From contig JALNQF010000768.1 of assembly GCA_028456385.1 (NCBI GenBank), forward strand, positions 1 through 14,639: a stretch of 14,639 nucleotides of DNA, given 5' to 3'. Position 1 is the stretch's first letter, and every line of letters starts with the position of its first letter. Positions 1 to 8,637 of this stretch are shown here, one piece after another. Under the pieces are notes generated by a model. The model saw only the letters and a list, made by a program, of their open reading frames with translations. It searched no databases and was not told the origin of the DNA. The position numbers were made by a program, and so were the translations under genes. The DNA comes from Ophiosphaerella korrae (lineage: Eukaryota > Ascomycota > Dothideomycetes > Pleosporales > Phaeosphaeriaceae).

Positions 1-90
1 TAGTAAGTTTATAATATTAGTAAGTTTATAATATTAGTAAGTTTATAATATTAGTAAGTTTATAATATTAGTAAGTTATAAACTTACTTA
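1..90. repeat. 17-bp AT-rich tandem repeat ending in a small inverted repeat
   Basis: The unit TAGTAAGTTTATAATAT is repeated exactly four times (1-17, 18-34, 35-51, 52-68). A fifth, truncated copy runs straight into GTAAGTT-ATA-AACTTAC (71-87), a 7-bp inverted repeat with a 3-nt loop. The array touches the window edge, so its real length is unknown. The unit resembles neither a telomere repeat nor a known satellite. It is probably a local expansion inside an AT-rich, RIP-mutated transposon relic. Confidence 0.9.
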
Positions 91-175
91 TATTAGTGCG
101 AAAATAAGAGATATAAGGGATAACTCCTTTATACGTAGTAATCTATTAATCTATTACTTATATCTAGTCTTAGCG

Positions 176-214
176 ATTATAGATTAATAGATTACTAATC
201 TATTAATCTATAAT
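176..214. repeat. 39-bp near-perfect AT palindrome
   Basis: Two 19-bp arms (176-194 and 196-214) are exact reverse complements around a single central C at 195. The core TAATCTATTAATCTAT also occurs upstream: 137-154 is the reverse complement of 179-196. The sequence could extrude as a cruciform. In AT-saturated RIP DNA such palindromes can arise by chance or from duplicated remnants, so no function is assigned. Confidence 0.85.
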
Positions 215-1439
215 TAATATCTATCTATATATTCTATAGATTAAGGGATTATATTATATATCCTAGTTAAGGTTATTACTCTACTTATCCTATACTTTAT
301 TACTAACTAAGTCTAGGCTAATTAGTTTTATCTTAAATTCTCTTATTATATTTATAATAAAGTAGCTCTATTAATAAGCTTAGCTTATAAAAAACTTACT
401 TTATTACTAGTTATAGAGTCTTATAAGCTACGTAATTAACTAGCTTATAAAGGGCTATTAACTTACTATATAATTAGTAATAATCTTTACTTAAGAGAAT
501 ATAAAGCTACGTATATTAAATTAACGCTAGAGATATAAATATTAATAGCGTAGATAGTATATAGCTTAAAGAAGCGTTCTCTAGGCCTAGAAAGGCTATA
601 CACTAATAGTAGAAGCTTAAATAGGTATATAAAAGAGTAATTAAAGTAGGCCTACTCTTATATAAACAATAGTACTACTAATATATAGTAAGTATTATAA
701 ACAAGGCTATAATAGGCGTTAATATAGATCTATCTAATCTATTATATATCTAAATCATATTAAATTTAATTATATAGATATAGAGTTATTATAAAAAAAA
801 CTTTGCGCGATTTAGTAAAGTAGCCTACTTAGTATCCTAGCCTACTTACTAATCTAATACGTTACTTAGTACTTACTTAGATAGCTTTATCTTCTATTTA
901 CTCTTTTTAGTTAATTATTAAAACTACTTTATTAAGTTATCTTATATAAAGTTTACCTTATAATACCTCTCTATAGTTAAGTTACTATATTATTATTTTA
1001 TATAATTACGTATATATAGAGCTTATATTATACTATTAGTAAGCTTTTAAAGTTTTTAAAGATCTTTATTATTTCTTAAAAGAACTTACTTTATAATAAG
1101 TAGACGTAAATCTTTCTACTATAGTTATACTTAATAAGTAAGATCTAAACTTTATATATACGCCTTATAAGTATATTAAAGAGATCCTATAATATACGCT
1201 AGTAAAGACGTAGAGATTTCTCTCTAGATCTTCTTAAAATAACTTACTTTATATATATAATTATATAATACTTATATTATATACGTAGTATTCTTCTAAT
1301 CTATATATTTCTTATATTCTTTACTAGTACTCTTAGAGCTACTAGTCCTAAATAGCCTAATCTTACGTACTAAAGCTCTTTAGAGTCTAATCTTAGAGCT
1401 ATTATTTAAGATTACGTTTATTATAGTTAGGTAAAGCGT

Positions 1440-1640
1440 AATAGGTTTATATTTAATAAAAGTAAGGTTATACTTATATAAAAGCTTTACTAGTATAATA
1501 CTTTTATATAGCTCTTTAATCTTTAAAGTAGTATTATATCTTTAATACTATACTCTAGCTATTTTAAGATAAGCTTCTAAGATAATATTAACGTAAAAAC
1601 TCTTATCTACTACTATATCTAAGAGCTTAAGATCTTTAGT
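1440..1640 (-). pseudogene. Protease / pre-integrase-like segment of the Copia relic
   Basis: On the minus strand the peptide LLDIVVDKSFYVNIILEAYL (about 1627-1568), followed by YKYNLTFIKYKPIT (about 1485-1444), has the spacing of the fungal Copia segment after the protease. There a 'DVxxxxGFHxNIxS'-type strand precedes a Leu-Lys-rich stretch. Gly, His and Ser would have become Ser, Tyr and Leu by transitions. It is in a different frame from the upstream ORF; a frameshift near the A-run at about 1681-1697 is the simplest explanation. The match is by eye and weak. Confidence 0.3.
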
Positions 1641-2390
1641 ATAGTTTTTATAAGCTCTATTAAGTATATTCTTAATAATCTTTATTTTTTTTATAAAATA
1701 AAGAAGAATTAAGTACTTAATTCTACGTAGCTAACTCTTTAAGTTTTTATAAAGGTTTCTAGTTTAATTAAGCTTAATAAGTTAACTAGATATATTACTA
1801 CTCTATTATTAAGTATTATACTTTCTAAGAGTAAATAAGTATTAAAATCTATTATTAAGTATACTCTTAGAGCTAGTTTAATTAGTATATATAGATCTAT
1901 TAGAGTAGCTTAAAGCTTTCTTTATAAAGTCTAAGCTAGCTTTAATAACTTCTTATAAGCTTACTAACTTTTTTTTACTTAGTAATTCTTTAAGTATAGC
2001 TAGACCTAGATTCTTTAAATAATCTAAGATCTTTTTTCTCTCTTTAGTACTTATCTTTAGTAACTTACTTATAAAAGTAGTCTAAAGCTTATAGTATATA
2101 TTAGCTAGCTAGTAGTAAAATCTTTTATATAAGTACTCCTTTAATCTTTAATTAGAGCTTAATACTTATATTAGAGTTTTACCTAGTATAGTAAAGACTC
2201 TTACTCTTTAATTAGGATATAAAGCTTATACTCTTATAGTAAAGCTAAGTAGATACTACTAATTTACTTTAGCGTAAAGGGTTTTAAGCTAAGTACTATA
2301 CTCTAGATTACTATTTAGCTTATTATCTTAGCTTAGTCTAGAGCTAACTTATAGCTTAAAGCTTCTAGGAAATCCTATATAGTAAGGTCT

Positions 2391-3043
2391 CCTATTATAT
2401 TAATAATCTTGTACGCTATAGCTTATTAGTATAAGTAGTTCTACTTATTATACTAGAGATCTAGTGTCTACCTCTCTTACTTTACTTTAAGTAGGTAAGC
2501 CCTATATTATACTTAGATAAAGTTACTAGTACTTATATCTAATAGTATAAGTAGTCTCTTTAGCTTTTATATAAGCTCTAAGAGTATAGCCTTATTTTTA
2601 GTAAGTAGTATTATCTTTACTATTAAGATATATCCTAGATCTACTATTACGTTAACTTATACGCTTAATACTCTTAGACGTACTACTTTTAAGTTCTAAC
2701 TATCTCTCTCTATAAGATACGTATTAATAGCAAGTTTATAGCTTACGAGCTTAAGTTTAGTAAGCTCTTTTAAGCCTACTTTTAGGCGTTCTAGCTCTAA
2801 TATATATATATTACTAGCTTTATCTCTTTCTAGGTTAACAAGATCCTAAATACCTAGCTCTAAAGCGTTGTAGTAGAACTATATAAACTAGAGTAGCTAC
2901 TAAAAGCGCTCTTTAAGCTTAGTAGTACCTTTATTAAGTGTAGTAACTTTGTTAGACAATATTATAAGAGTTTAAGTAATATATTAGAGTATACTAAGCT
3001 CGTAATCTCTAGCTGCAGTGTATAGGATAGAACTATTATATAT
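2391..3043 (-). pseudogene. Degenerate first ORF of the Copia-like relic (gag-like position)
   Basis: The frame begins 25-30 nt inside the presumed LTR end, where the first ORF of a Copia element would start. The initiator would be ATA at 3043-3041, explained by G-to-A change of ATG. Readable pieces include NLERDKASN and LELERLKVGLKEL near 2840-2760, which are charged and helical, coiled-coil-like. All interruptions I translated are TAA or TAG. I could not recognise a Copia capsid signature or a zinc knuckle, so 'gag' is inferred from position only. The same frame seems to continue, with more stops, towards about 2100. It could be an unrelated ORF carried by a non-canonical LTR element. Confidence 0.4.
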
Positions 3044-3068
3044 TCTTTAGCGCTAGGCTTATAACTAT

Positions 3069-3110
3069 TGTAAGATCGTGAGCTTAGGAATAAATAGGAG
3101 ATAATTATTG
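3069..3110 (-). repeat. Inner (3') end of the probable Copia 5' LTR, cut by the Gypsy insertion
   Basis: On the minus strand this reads on from the Gypsy target site CAATA to a terminal ...CTTACA, a canonical LTR 3' end (CA). The next bases, ATAGTTATAAGCC, look like a mutated tRNA-complementary primer site (G-to-A versions of a TGG-start sequence). It continues the LTR-like sequence at 10183-10455, from which it was separated by the 7-kb Gypsy element. Inferred from layout only, because the partner LTR is outside the window. Confidence 0.45.
3106..3110. repeat. Target-site duplication TATTG, left copy
   Basis: TATTG sits immediately left of the 3' LTR and is repeated exactly at 10183-10187, immediately right of the 5' LTR. 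Five base pairs is the usual length for Ty3/Gypsy integrase. The match shows that the two LTRs belong to one insertion event and fixes the element's ends. Confidence 0.93.
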
Positions 3111-3571
3111 TGTAACAGGCCGCCTGTCGTCGACTATAGGTGCCTGTCTTAAAAGGGGTTAGTAGATTACAAGGTAATAGTAAAAGCTTAGGGGTAATCT
3201 ACAATAACTATAAATAATAGAAGATGTTTTGCAACTGTCTTGTATTAGCGTTCTATAGTTAAGGGATTGAATTGCTAATACTATCCTAACGATGCGTATT
3301 ACTACTAACTATATAGTAATAATATCTTAGCAGCTTCGTTACTTTGTTTTTGCTAAGATCGCGAATTTACGAATTTATTACATAATAGCTTTGTAGCTTT
3401 ATGTTTACTAAGATTGCAAATTTACAAATCTATTACGTGTCTATATTGTAGTTAGCTTCCTAATTAAACTTGTTGTCTTATAGGTTGTTACCCTACTTAT
3501 CCTATGCTTCGTTAGCAGCTAAGCGTAGACTAATTAGTTCTATCTTAGTTTCCCTTGTTACTACTGTAACA
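3111..3571 (-). repeat. 3' LTR of the Gypsy element (heavily RIP-mutated)
   Basis: 461 bp, aligning without a gap to 9722-10182. By hand I count about 72 differences. Every one is a transition, and in every one this copy has A or T where the other has G or C. It begins TGTAACAGGC and ends ACTGTAACA on the plus strand, so in element sense it starts TGTTAC and ends TTACA. Internal 50-bp direct repeats lie at 3332-3381 and 3387-3436. Because the polypurine tract and pol 3' end abut it at 3572, this is the downstream LTR of the minus-strand element. Confidence 0.95.
3332..3436. repeat. Two 50-bp direct repeats inside the 3' LTR (RIP-eroded)
   Basis: 3332-3381 and 3387-3436 correspond to the clean pair 9943-9992 / 9998-10047 of the other LTR, again separated by 5 bp. 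Here both copies have lost most of their C and G. The second is more eroded: its inner GATCGCGAATTCACG has become GATTGCAAATTTACA. Confidence 0.85.
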
Positions 3572-3585
3572 CTATTCCCTCTTCT
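3572..3585 (-). other. Polypurine tract (plus-strand primer site) of the Gypsy element
   Basis: In element sense the bases directly before the 3' LTR read AGAAGAGGGAATAG, 13 of 14 purines, followed at once by the LTR start TGTTAC. Position and composition are those of the purine tract that resists RNase H and primes second-strand synthesis. It has survived because RIP does not remove purine-only runs. Confidence 0.8.
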
Positions 3586-3733
3586 ACGCGGTCCCTTATT
3601 TCTCTGTGCCAGTGCTAAGGTTATTAATCCTGTTTCTTCGTTAATCCTTAGTTCTTTATTACTCTCTATACCGTCTTAGTCCTAGTGTAACAAACTTCTC
3701 CTTATAGCTCGTATTGTTCGCAATAGGGTTAAG

Positions 3734-4247
3734 ATGTTCTTATATCGTTGTTATACTAAATTAGGTTTTACTTATCTTATATCTTTAAAGGATAGTAAAC
3801 ACTGTAACGAGTGTATTCTTGCTAATATCTAGTATAAGTATATTTCCTCTAGGGTTTCGCTTATAGAGTGTAAGTGTTTGATTTCTATATAGTCTCCTTC
3901 TACTAAGTTGTGCAGGGCGAGCTATTAATAGGGCTTAAGCGCAATTATTATTATAGCTTACTACTACTAAGGCTAAGCGCAAGTTAACTCTTTGTAAGCT
4001 AGCAGAGCTTTATTCCTATGTTAAGCGTCTTTAGAAGATAAAGGCTTATAATAACGCTAAGTTGTCTAAACAGTCTCGTGCCTTAGAGGCTGAATTGGAT
4101 TTAGATAATGCGGTAGAGGCTGCTCTAGCTCCTGTTGCATTAGGCGCTCCTATCGCCTCTCTATCTAGCGATAGTATTGTTAGTTTTCTTAACTTGCTGC
4201 TAGGCGTTCTAGAGGGTTTTGACTTTAGAAGTCCTCTAGTTTCTTAG
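3734..4247 (+). pseudogene. Antisense extra ORF of the Gypsy element: Cys-rich N-terminus plus charged and low-complexity C-terminus
   Basis: This relic lies between the chromodomain and the 3' LTR, on the strand opposite gag-pol. It starts at ATG 3734 in frame 2, with Cys-containing pieces KHCNEC and ECKC. A frameshift around 3900-3935 moves it to frame 3, which is coding-like to the TAG at 4245. Readable pieces there are TTTKAKRKLTLCKLAELYSY, SKQSRALEAELDLDNAVEAA and SSDSIVSFLNLLLGVLEGFD. Interrupting stops are TAA, TAG and one TGA, as expected from CAA, CAG and CGA mutated on the plus strand. Its last 23 bases overlap the presumed end of pol (4225), tail to tail. The Cys-pair then Lys/Glu-rich layout recalls short repetitive fungal proteins of unknown function; this is recollection, not a match. 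Open frame continues upstream to the LTR, so the true start is uncertain. It may be a carried-along host-type gene or a regular accessory ORF of the family. Confidence 0.55.
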
Positions 4248-4386
4248 GGCAATTAAGGTTATCTTCTAGTTCTTATATTTCTTCCTATAGTTGTCCTTTT
4301 TTATCTATACCTATCTATTTTACTATATAGTAGTTCCTGCTATTACAGAACTAGTGTACTAGGATTTCTTTAACTTCCTATTCTTC
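4228..4386 (-). other. C-terminal chromodomain of integrase
   Basis: The segment reads EVKEILVH, then CNSRNYYIVKWIG, DKKGQL, EEI and ELEDNLNCPKKLEDF. This is the chromodomain pattern: V-x-x-I-L at the start, the YLVKW-x-G(Y) strand, the W-E-P-x-x-x-L loop and a final helix. The aromatic cage is damaged: TAG stands at the Trp before EVKEIL, a TAG at the loop Trp, and Tyr after WIG is Ile. The domain would have tethered integration to modified histones in heterochromatin, which fits an insertion into another transposon. Confidence 0.88.
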
Positions 4387-4439
4387 TTGTTCTCTATACG
4401 TGTCTACTTCGTATACTAGTAGTTCTGCGTTTTATAGTA

Positions 4440-5530
4440 CTGTCTTAAGTAGTACTACGTAGAAAGTTAAGTATATCTTTATTTTGTTTAGTAGCTTTAA
4501 TTTAAATATAACTAGCGTAACTTCTTTCTTGATTTTGTATAGTCCTATCTTAACGTAGTCTAATTTTAAACTTAGTTTCTTGCTCTTAATATTTTTTCGT
4601 ACTAACTATACTTTTTCTCCCTCTCTAAATTAGGGTCCTTCTTTATACTTCTTGTTGTAGTACTTAGCTATACGATTATATAGGAATTCTGCGTCCTATC
4701 TTAGTTAATCCTATATATTCTTAAGTCTGTTAGCGAAGTTTTCTCCTCTTAGAGACTAAGATGTCTAGTTTCTTAGTGTCTAGTATATATTAGGCTCAAA
4801 TCCGTAGTTTGCGAAGAAGAGTATTACTCCTATTACTGTATTCTTTACGCTGTTATATGCTAGTTATGCTATAGGTAGTAGTTGTACTTAGTTATTCTAG
4901 TTGTAATTAAGGTAGTATTTTAGGTATTGTTCTACTGTTTAATTTATACGTTCTAATTATCTGTCTATCTATAGGTAGTATGCTGTTAACATTGTATATT
5001 TAATTCCTAATTGTACTATTATTGTTCCCTATAGTTTTGATGTAAATTATACATCTCTATCTATAATAATCTTATCTAGTAGTCTGTGTTAACTAATTAC
5101 AGTTCCTAGAACCTAGTGTGTAGCAACTTCTATCCTACTTTTTTCCTTGTATAGTCTAAAGTATGTGTACTTTGTAAGTTTGTTTACTATTATTAGGATT
5201 CTATTGTATTTAACTCCTAATATTAGATCTTTAGACTTAGGTAACTTTGTAATAAAGTCTATTGTAATAACTCTCTATAGTTATTCTAGTACTTCTACTA
5301 GTTGTAGTATTTTGTATAGTACATGTCTATTATATTTATTCCTTTAATATTCTGTATAGTCTTGTAGTACTTCTATTACTAGTTGTCTTGCTTTTAGAAT
5401 GTAGTAATCTTGTAGTAGTCTATCTAATATTTTCTTAATACCTTAGTAACTATATACTAGTAATTTATAGAATTGTCGTATAAATTCCCTTTAAATTTTT
5501 CCTAGAATATATATTCTTCTATATACTTAT
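4440..5530 (-). other. Integrase: zinc-binding, D,D35E catalytic core and GPY/F module
   Basis: The N-terminal H2C2 domain reads VYSY*GIKKILDRLLQDYY, then QDYTEYQRNKYNR. The His and Cys ligand positions are Tyr. The core keeps all three acidic residues: Asp in TIDFITKLPKSKD (codon 5259-5257), Asp in IIIDRDV (5061-5059) and Glu in LERIN (4953-4951). The last two are 36 codons apart, that is D,D35E. LTAYYL, TVEQYLKYYLNY and QLLPIA follow as in Gypsy integrases. The C-terminal YVKIGLYKIKK is a GPY/F module (expected KIGPYKI), a mark of the chromovirus and related lineages. Confidence 0.93.
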
Positions 5531-5769
5531 ACAAATCTATCTTAGATTTTAAGTTTCTCTATTTCTTTAGATACTTCTTGTGTTATTTTCTAAATCTATT
5601 TATTTAGCTTGTTGCTTATCCTCTTAAGTGTTGTAGCTATCTTAGGTGTGTTTAGGACTAAATATCCTTCCTCGTTCTTGACTAGAACTATACTAGTAGC
5701 GCTTACTTCTTTTTATAAGTCTAGTCTTCTACTTAGAGCGTCTATAAATTAGTTGTCTTTCCCTTTTGT

Positions 5770-6117
5770 GTGTATAATTTCTATGTTAAATGTTAATAAG
5801 TATTCCTACTATCTTGTATAGCGTTGTAATAATTCTTTATTTGTTATAAATCCTATAAGATTCTTATAGTCTATATAAACCTTCGTCTAGTGCTTTGCTC
5901 CTTGTAGGTATACTCTCTATTGTTTAAATGCTTTATAGATTGCTAGTATCTCTTTGTTATAGATTAGGTAATTAAGTTCTACTGTTTTTATCTTCTTAGA
6001 GAAGTATTTAACTAAGTATTCCTTTTTAGTCTCTAGGTCTTCTTGCATTAGTGCTATTCTGTAGACTAAGTTAGATGCGTCTGTTTTTACTATTGCTAGT
6101 AGGTCTAGGTTATACAT
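5770..6117 (-). other. RNase H domain (mostly readable)
   Basis: The longest clean piece (6117-5917) reads LAIVKTDASN, then EYLVKYFSKKIKTVELNYLI, then NKEILAIYKAFK. This gives the first catalytic Asp in TDAS, the 'YFSRK' strand and the Glu of the 'KELLAI' helix. Beyond a TAG at Trp, VYLQGAKH and KVYIDYKNLIGF follow, with the third acidic residue still present (TDHKNL-like). The domain would have removed the RNA strand during copying. This is the best-preserved part of pol. Confidence 0.88.
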
Positions 6118-6419
6118 TCTAATAACTAGGTTTTCTATAAACTTCTTTTTAATCTTGTTAAATGCTTTATCGCATTCTTTTATCTATTTAAATAGCATGT
6201 CCTTTTTTATAAGTCTTGTTATTAGTTCTATATCTTTAGACTATCTTACTATTAACTTTCTACAAAAGTTAGCTAGCCTATAAAATTGTTGTACCTCTTT
6301 TAGGTTCTTTAGTGTTGGCTATTCGTTAATTAAGTTAATCTTTTCTAGGTTAATCTTAATTTTTCCTAGTTTAATAATAAATCTAAGGAAATCTGTTTCC
6401 TTTGTATAGAACTCGCATT

Positions 6420-6900
6420 TTCTTATCTTAAGAAATATTTTAGCTTCTACTAGTTTCTTTAGCACTTTGTGTATATGTTGCACGTATTCTTCTTCTACTT
6501 CTAAGAATATAAGGATGTTGTCTAAGTATGCGAATGTAAATATATCTAAGTACTCTCTTAGTACTATATTAATTCTTTCTTAGAATGCTACTAGTGTATT
6601 TGTTAAGCTAAATAGTATAACTAAGTATTTGTATAGTCTATATTGTGTTCTAAACGCTATTTTCTACTTGTCTCCTTTCTTAATTCTAATCTAGTAGTAT
6701 GCGTTTTGTATATCTAGTTTTGTAAAGATCTTTACTTTTTGTAGCCTATCTTGTATTTTATCTATTTGTAGTAGTAGGTATTAGTTCTTGTTTGTAATTG
6801 CGTTAGTTTTTCTAAAATCTACGTAGGGTCTTTTATTACTTATCCCTTTTTTGTCTATAAATATTAATCTATATACTACTAAGGATTTAGATTCTCTTAT
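6420..6900 (-). other. Reverse transcriptase core (dead)
   Basis: Readable RT blocks in order: KRPYVDFRKTNAIT (finger region), IFTKLDIQNAYY (first catalytic Asp retained), KIAFRTQYRLYKYLVILFSL (the 'MPFGL' region with Pro and Gly lost), ERINIVLREYLDIF, then FAYLDNILIF, which should be YLDD. The second active-site Asp (codon 6519-6517) is Asn, by one transition. TAG or TAA codons stand where Arg, Trp and Gln are expected. Block order and spacing are those of Ty3/Gypsy pol. Confidence 0.93.
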
Positions 6901-7369
6901 CTATCCTTTCTTTATTGCATTTTGTATAAATAATCGTTTAATCTTAGATTCTTCTTCTATTTTTTAGTAGACTAGGCTCTATTCTACGTTCTTTTCTTCT
7001 TCTAGTTCTATTACTAAGTCCTATAGTTAGTGTTTTAGAAGGTAATCTTCTGGCTCTATAAGCTGCTTTTCCTATTTCTTATATTCTTTTAGGAATTCTC
7101 CTTTACAAGTGCTTATGTTAGCTTTTAGCATGTCTGTTTTGTTGTAACTAATTTTTCCTATTCTCTAATTAATGTATAGGTTAGTTATCTGTAACTATAG
7201 CATACCTAATATTATGTCTTGTTTATTATTGATTGTTGTTATATCTATAACTATATTCTAGATTTTTAGTCCTTCTAACCTTAGTGTTAAAGGTACTGTC
7301 TTGAACTGTATTAGTTCCTAAAATAGTTTTCCTTTAATCGTACTTAGTTGTTAAGGGTATTTCTTTGTT

Positions 7370-7500
7370 ATATACTTTATTCCCTGTGTTTCTACAAACT
7401 TCTTTGATATAAAGTTTCTCGTAGCTCTACTATTAATTATTAATCGTACTTTCTTTCCTTAGTATATACCTATTTTTGTAATGTATAGGCCTCTTATACC
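7370..7500 (-). other. Aspartic protease active-site region (dead)
   Basis: The strand-loop reads VRLIINSRATRNFISKKFVE. The retroviral protease signature is I-D-S-G-A-T-G-x-F-I, so the catalytic Asp (codon 7434-7432) is now Asn and two Gly positions are Arg. All three are single G-to-A transitions in the coding strand. A hydrophobic segment upstream (GLYITKIGIY) fits the first beta strands. The enzyme would have cut the gag-pol polyprotein into its parts. Confidence 0.8.
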
Positions 7501-8637
7501 TTCTAGCCTTTCTTGCTTTAGTAATTTATTGAATTGTCTATCTTTCTAAGGCTATAGGCCTACTTTAAGTTTATATTTTTTGTATTTTAGATACTTGTCG
7601 TATATGTATTTGTACTATAGTCCTCCTTAGACGCATTTCTTAGATAATTTTAGGCTAGGTCTTACTACTATATATCTGTCTTCTAGGGTTATTTCCTATC
7701 CTTAGATGTCTTCTACTATAATTACTCTTGTATAGTTATAGCCTCTTCTCCTTATAGGCTATGCGTTATTGTTTACTTTAGGGTTTCTATATATAATACA
7801 ATTCTTGTCTAGGTATAATATCTATAATGCTTTGAAGTGTGCTAGATGTTTTAGGTCTATTATTTTGTTATCCCCTTCTTAGTATTTGCTTCTACTAGGT
7901 GTATCTATTGTTAGGATATAGTATACTACTAGTACTCTTAGTGTATAGGCTTTATTAATCTATCGCGTCTTTCTTGCAAGGTATTACTATTCTTTTTATA
8001 TAGGTATTCTTCCTACTACAACTATGTATTACTTTATCTATTCTTAAAATAGTATAAACTTTATTTCTTTAAGATTGCATTCTTTCTAGTCTTTGTACGC
8101 TTCCTCTATACTTATAACTAGTAAGTATTTCTAAACGAACTTCTATTCTTTGTCTCGTTCCTCTATATCTATTGTAGTATAGCTATTATAACTATGTATT
8201 GTTAGCTAGGCATATTCTATGTCTCTTATACTAACTTATCTCTTACTTCCTCGCAGTCCTTTAGAGAGAGCTGTAGTAGTCTCTTTATCTAGTGCTAGTC
8301 TATCGGCCTAGATTAATAGTACTAGGGGCTCTTCCCCTTCTAAATCTTCTATTAGTAGGTCTATTACTTAGGCTATGTCTTTTAGCTAAGCTTTTGTTCT
8401 ATCTTCTTTTATTACTACTACTCTATATCTATACTTCTATAGGAACTATACTACTCTTTGTTTACTAGAAAGATGTATGTAGTAGTTGTTGTTATAACAA
8501 AAGGTCTAATAGAGTATTGCATATTGTGCTTCTTTACTCCTAGCTACTTTCTCCTAAGGTTTAGCCTGTGCTTGTAGTACTTCCTTCTTCTTCTTAGTCG
8601 TTTTTAACTAAGTTTCTTTCTTTAGGTCCTTATTCTT

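Larger units (their letters stand above)
1..3070 (-). mobile_element. Heavily RIP-mutated relic, probably the 5' half of a Ty1/Copia retrotransposon
   Basis: This 3-kb block is almost all A+T. In the first 600 bases I find only a couple of CpA or TpG dinucleotides, while CpG (ACG, GCG) persists; that is RIP rather than simple CpG decay. On the minus strand one register holds from an ATA (3043, plausibly a mutated ATG) down to about 2391. It is broken only by TAA/TAG and includes 49 open codons (2699-2845). A further minus-strand stretch at about 1440-1640 resembles the segment after the Copia protease. Probable LTR pieces flank the 3070 side: 3069-3110, and 10183-10455 beyond the later Gypsy insertion. 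The Copia assignment rests on LTR appearance and faint protein similarity. No integrase or reverse transcriptase motif was readable, and the other end lies outside the window. Confidence 0.5.

Noticed and set aside
1..90. Tandem repeats considered as CRISPR or telomere
   Set aside because: Units are directly adjacent with no spacers and are not telomeric; the rest of the window is eukaryotic.
3470..3679. Plus-strand ORF starting with TTG in the 3' LTR
   Set aside because: Starts inside the LTR with a non-ATG codon. It is at most the upstream open part of the antisense relic, so it is not listed separately.
5147..5347. 66-codon plus-strand ORF
   Set aside because: Lies opposite the integrase core; its composition is that of the complementary strand of RIP-mutated pol.
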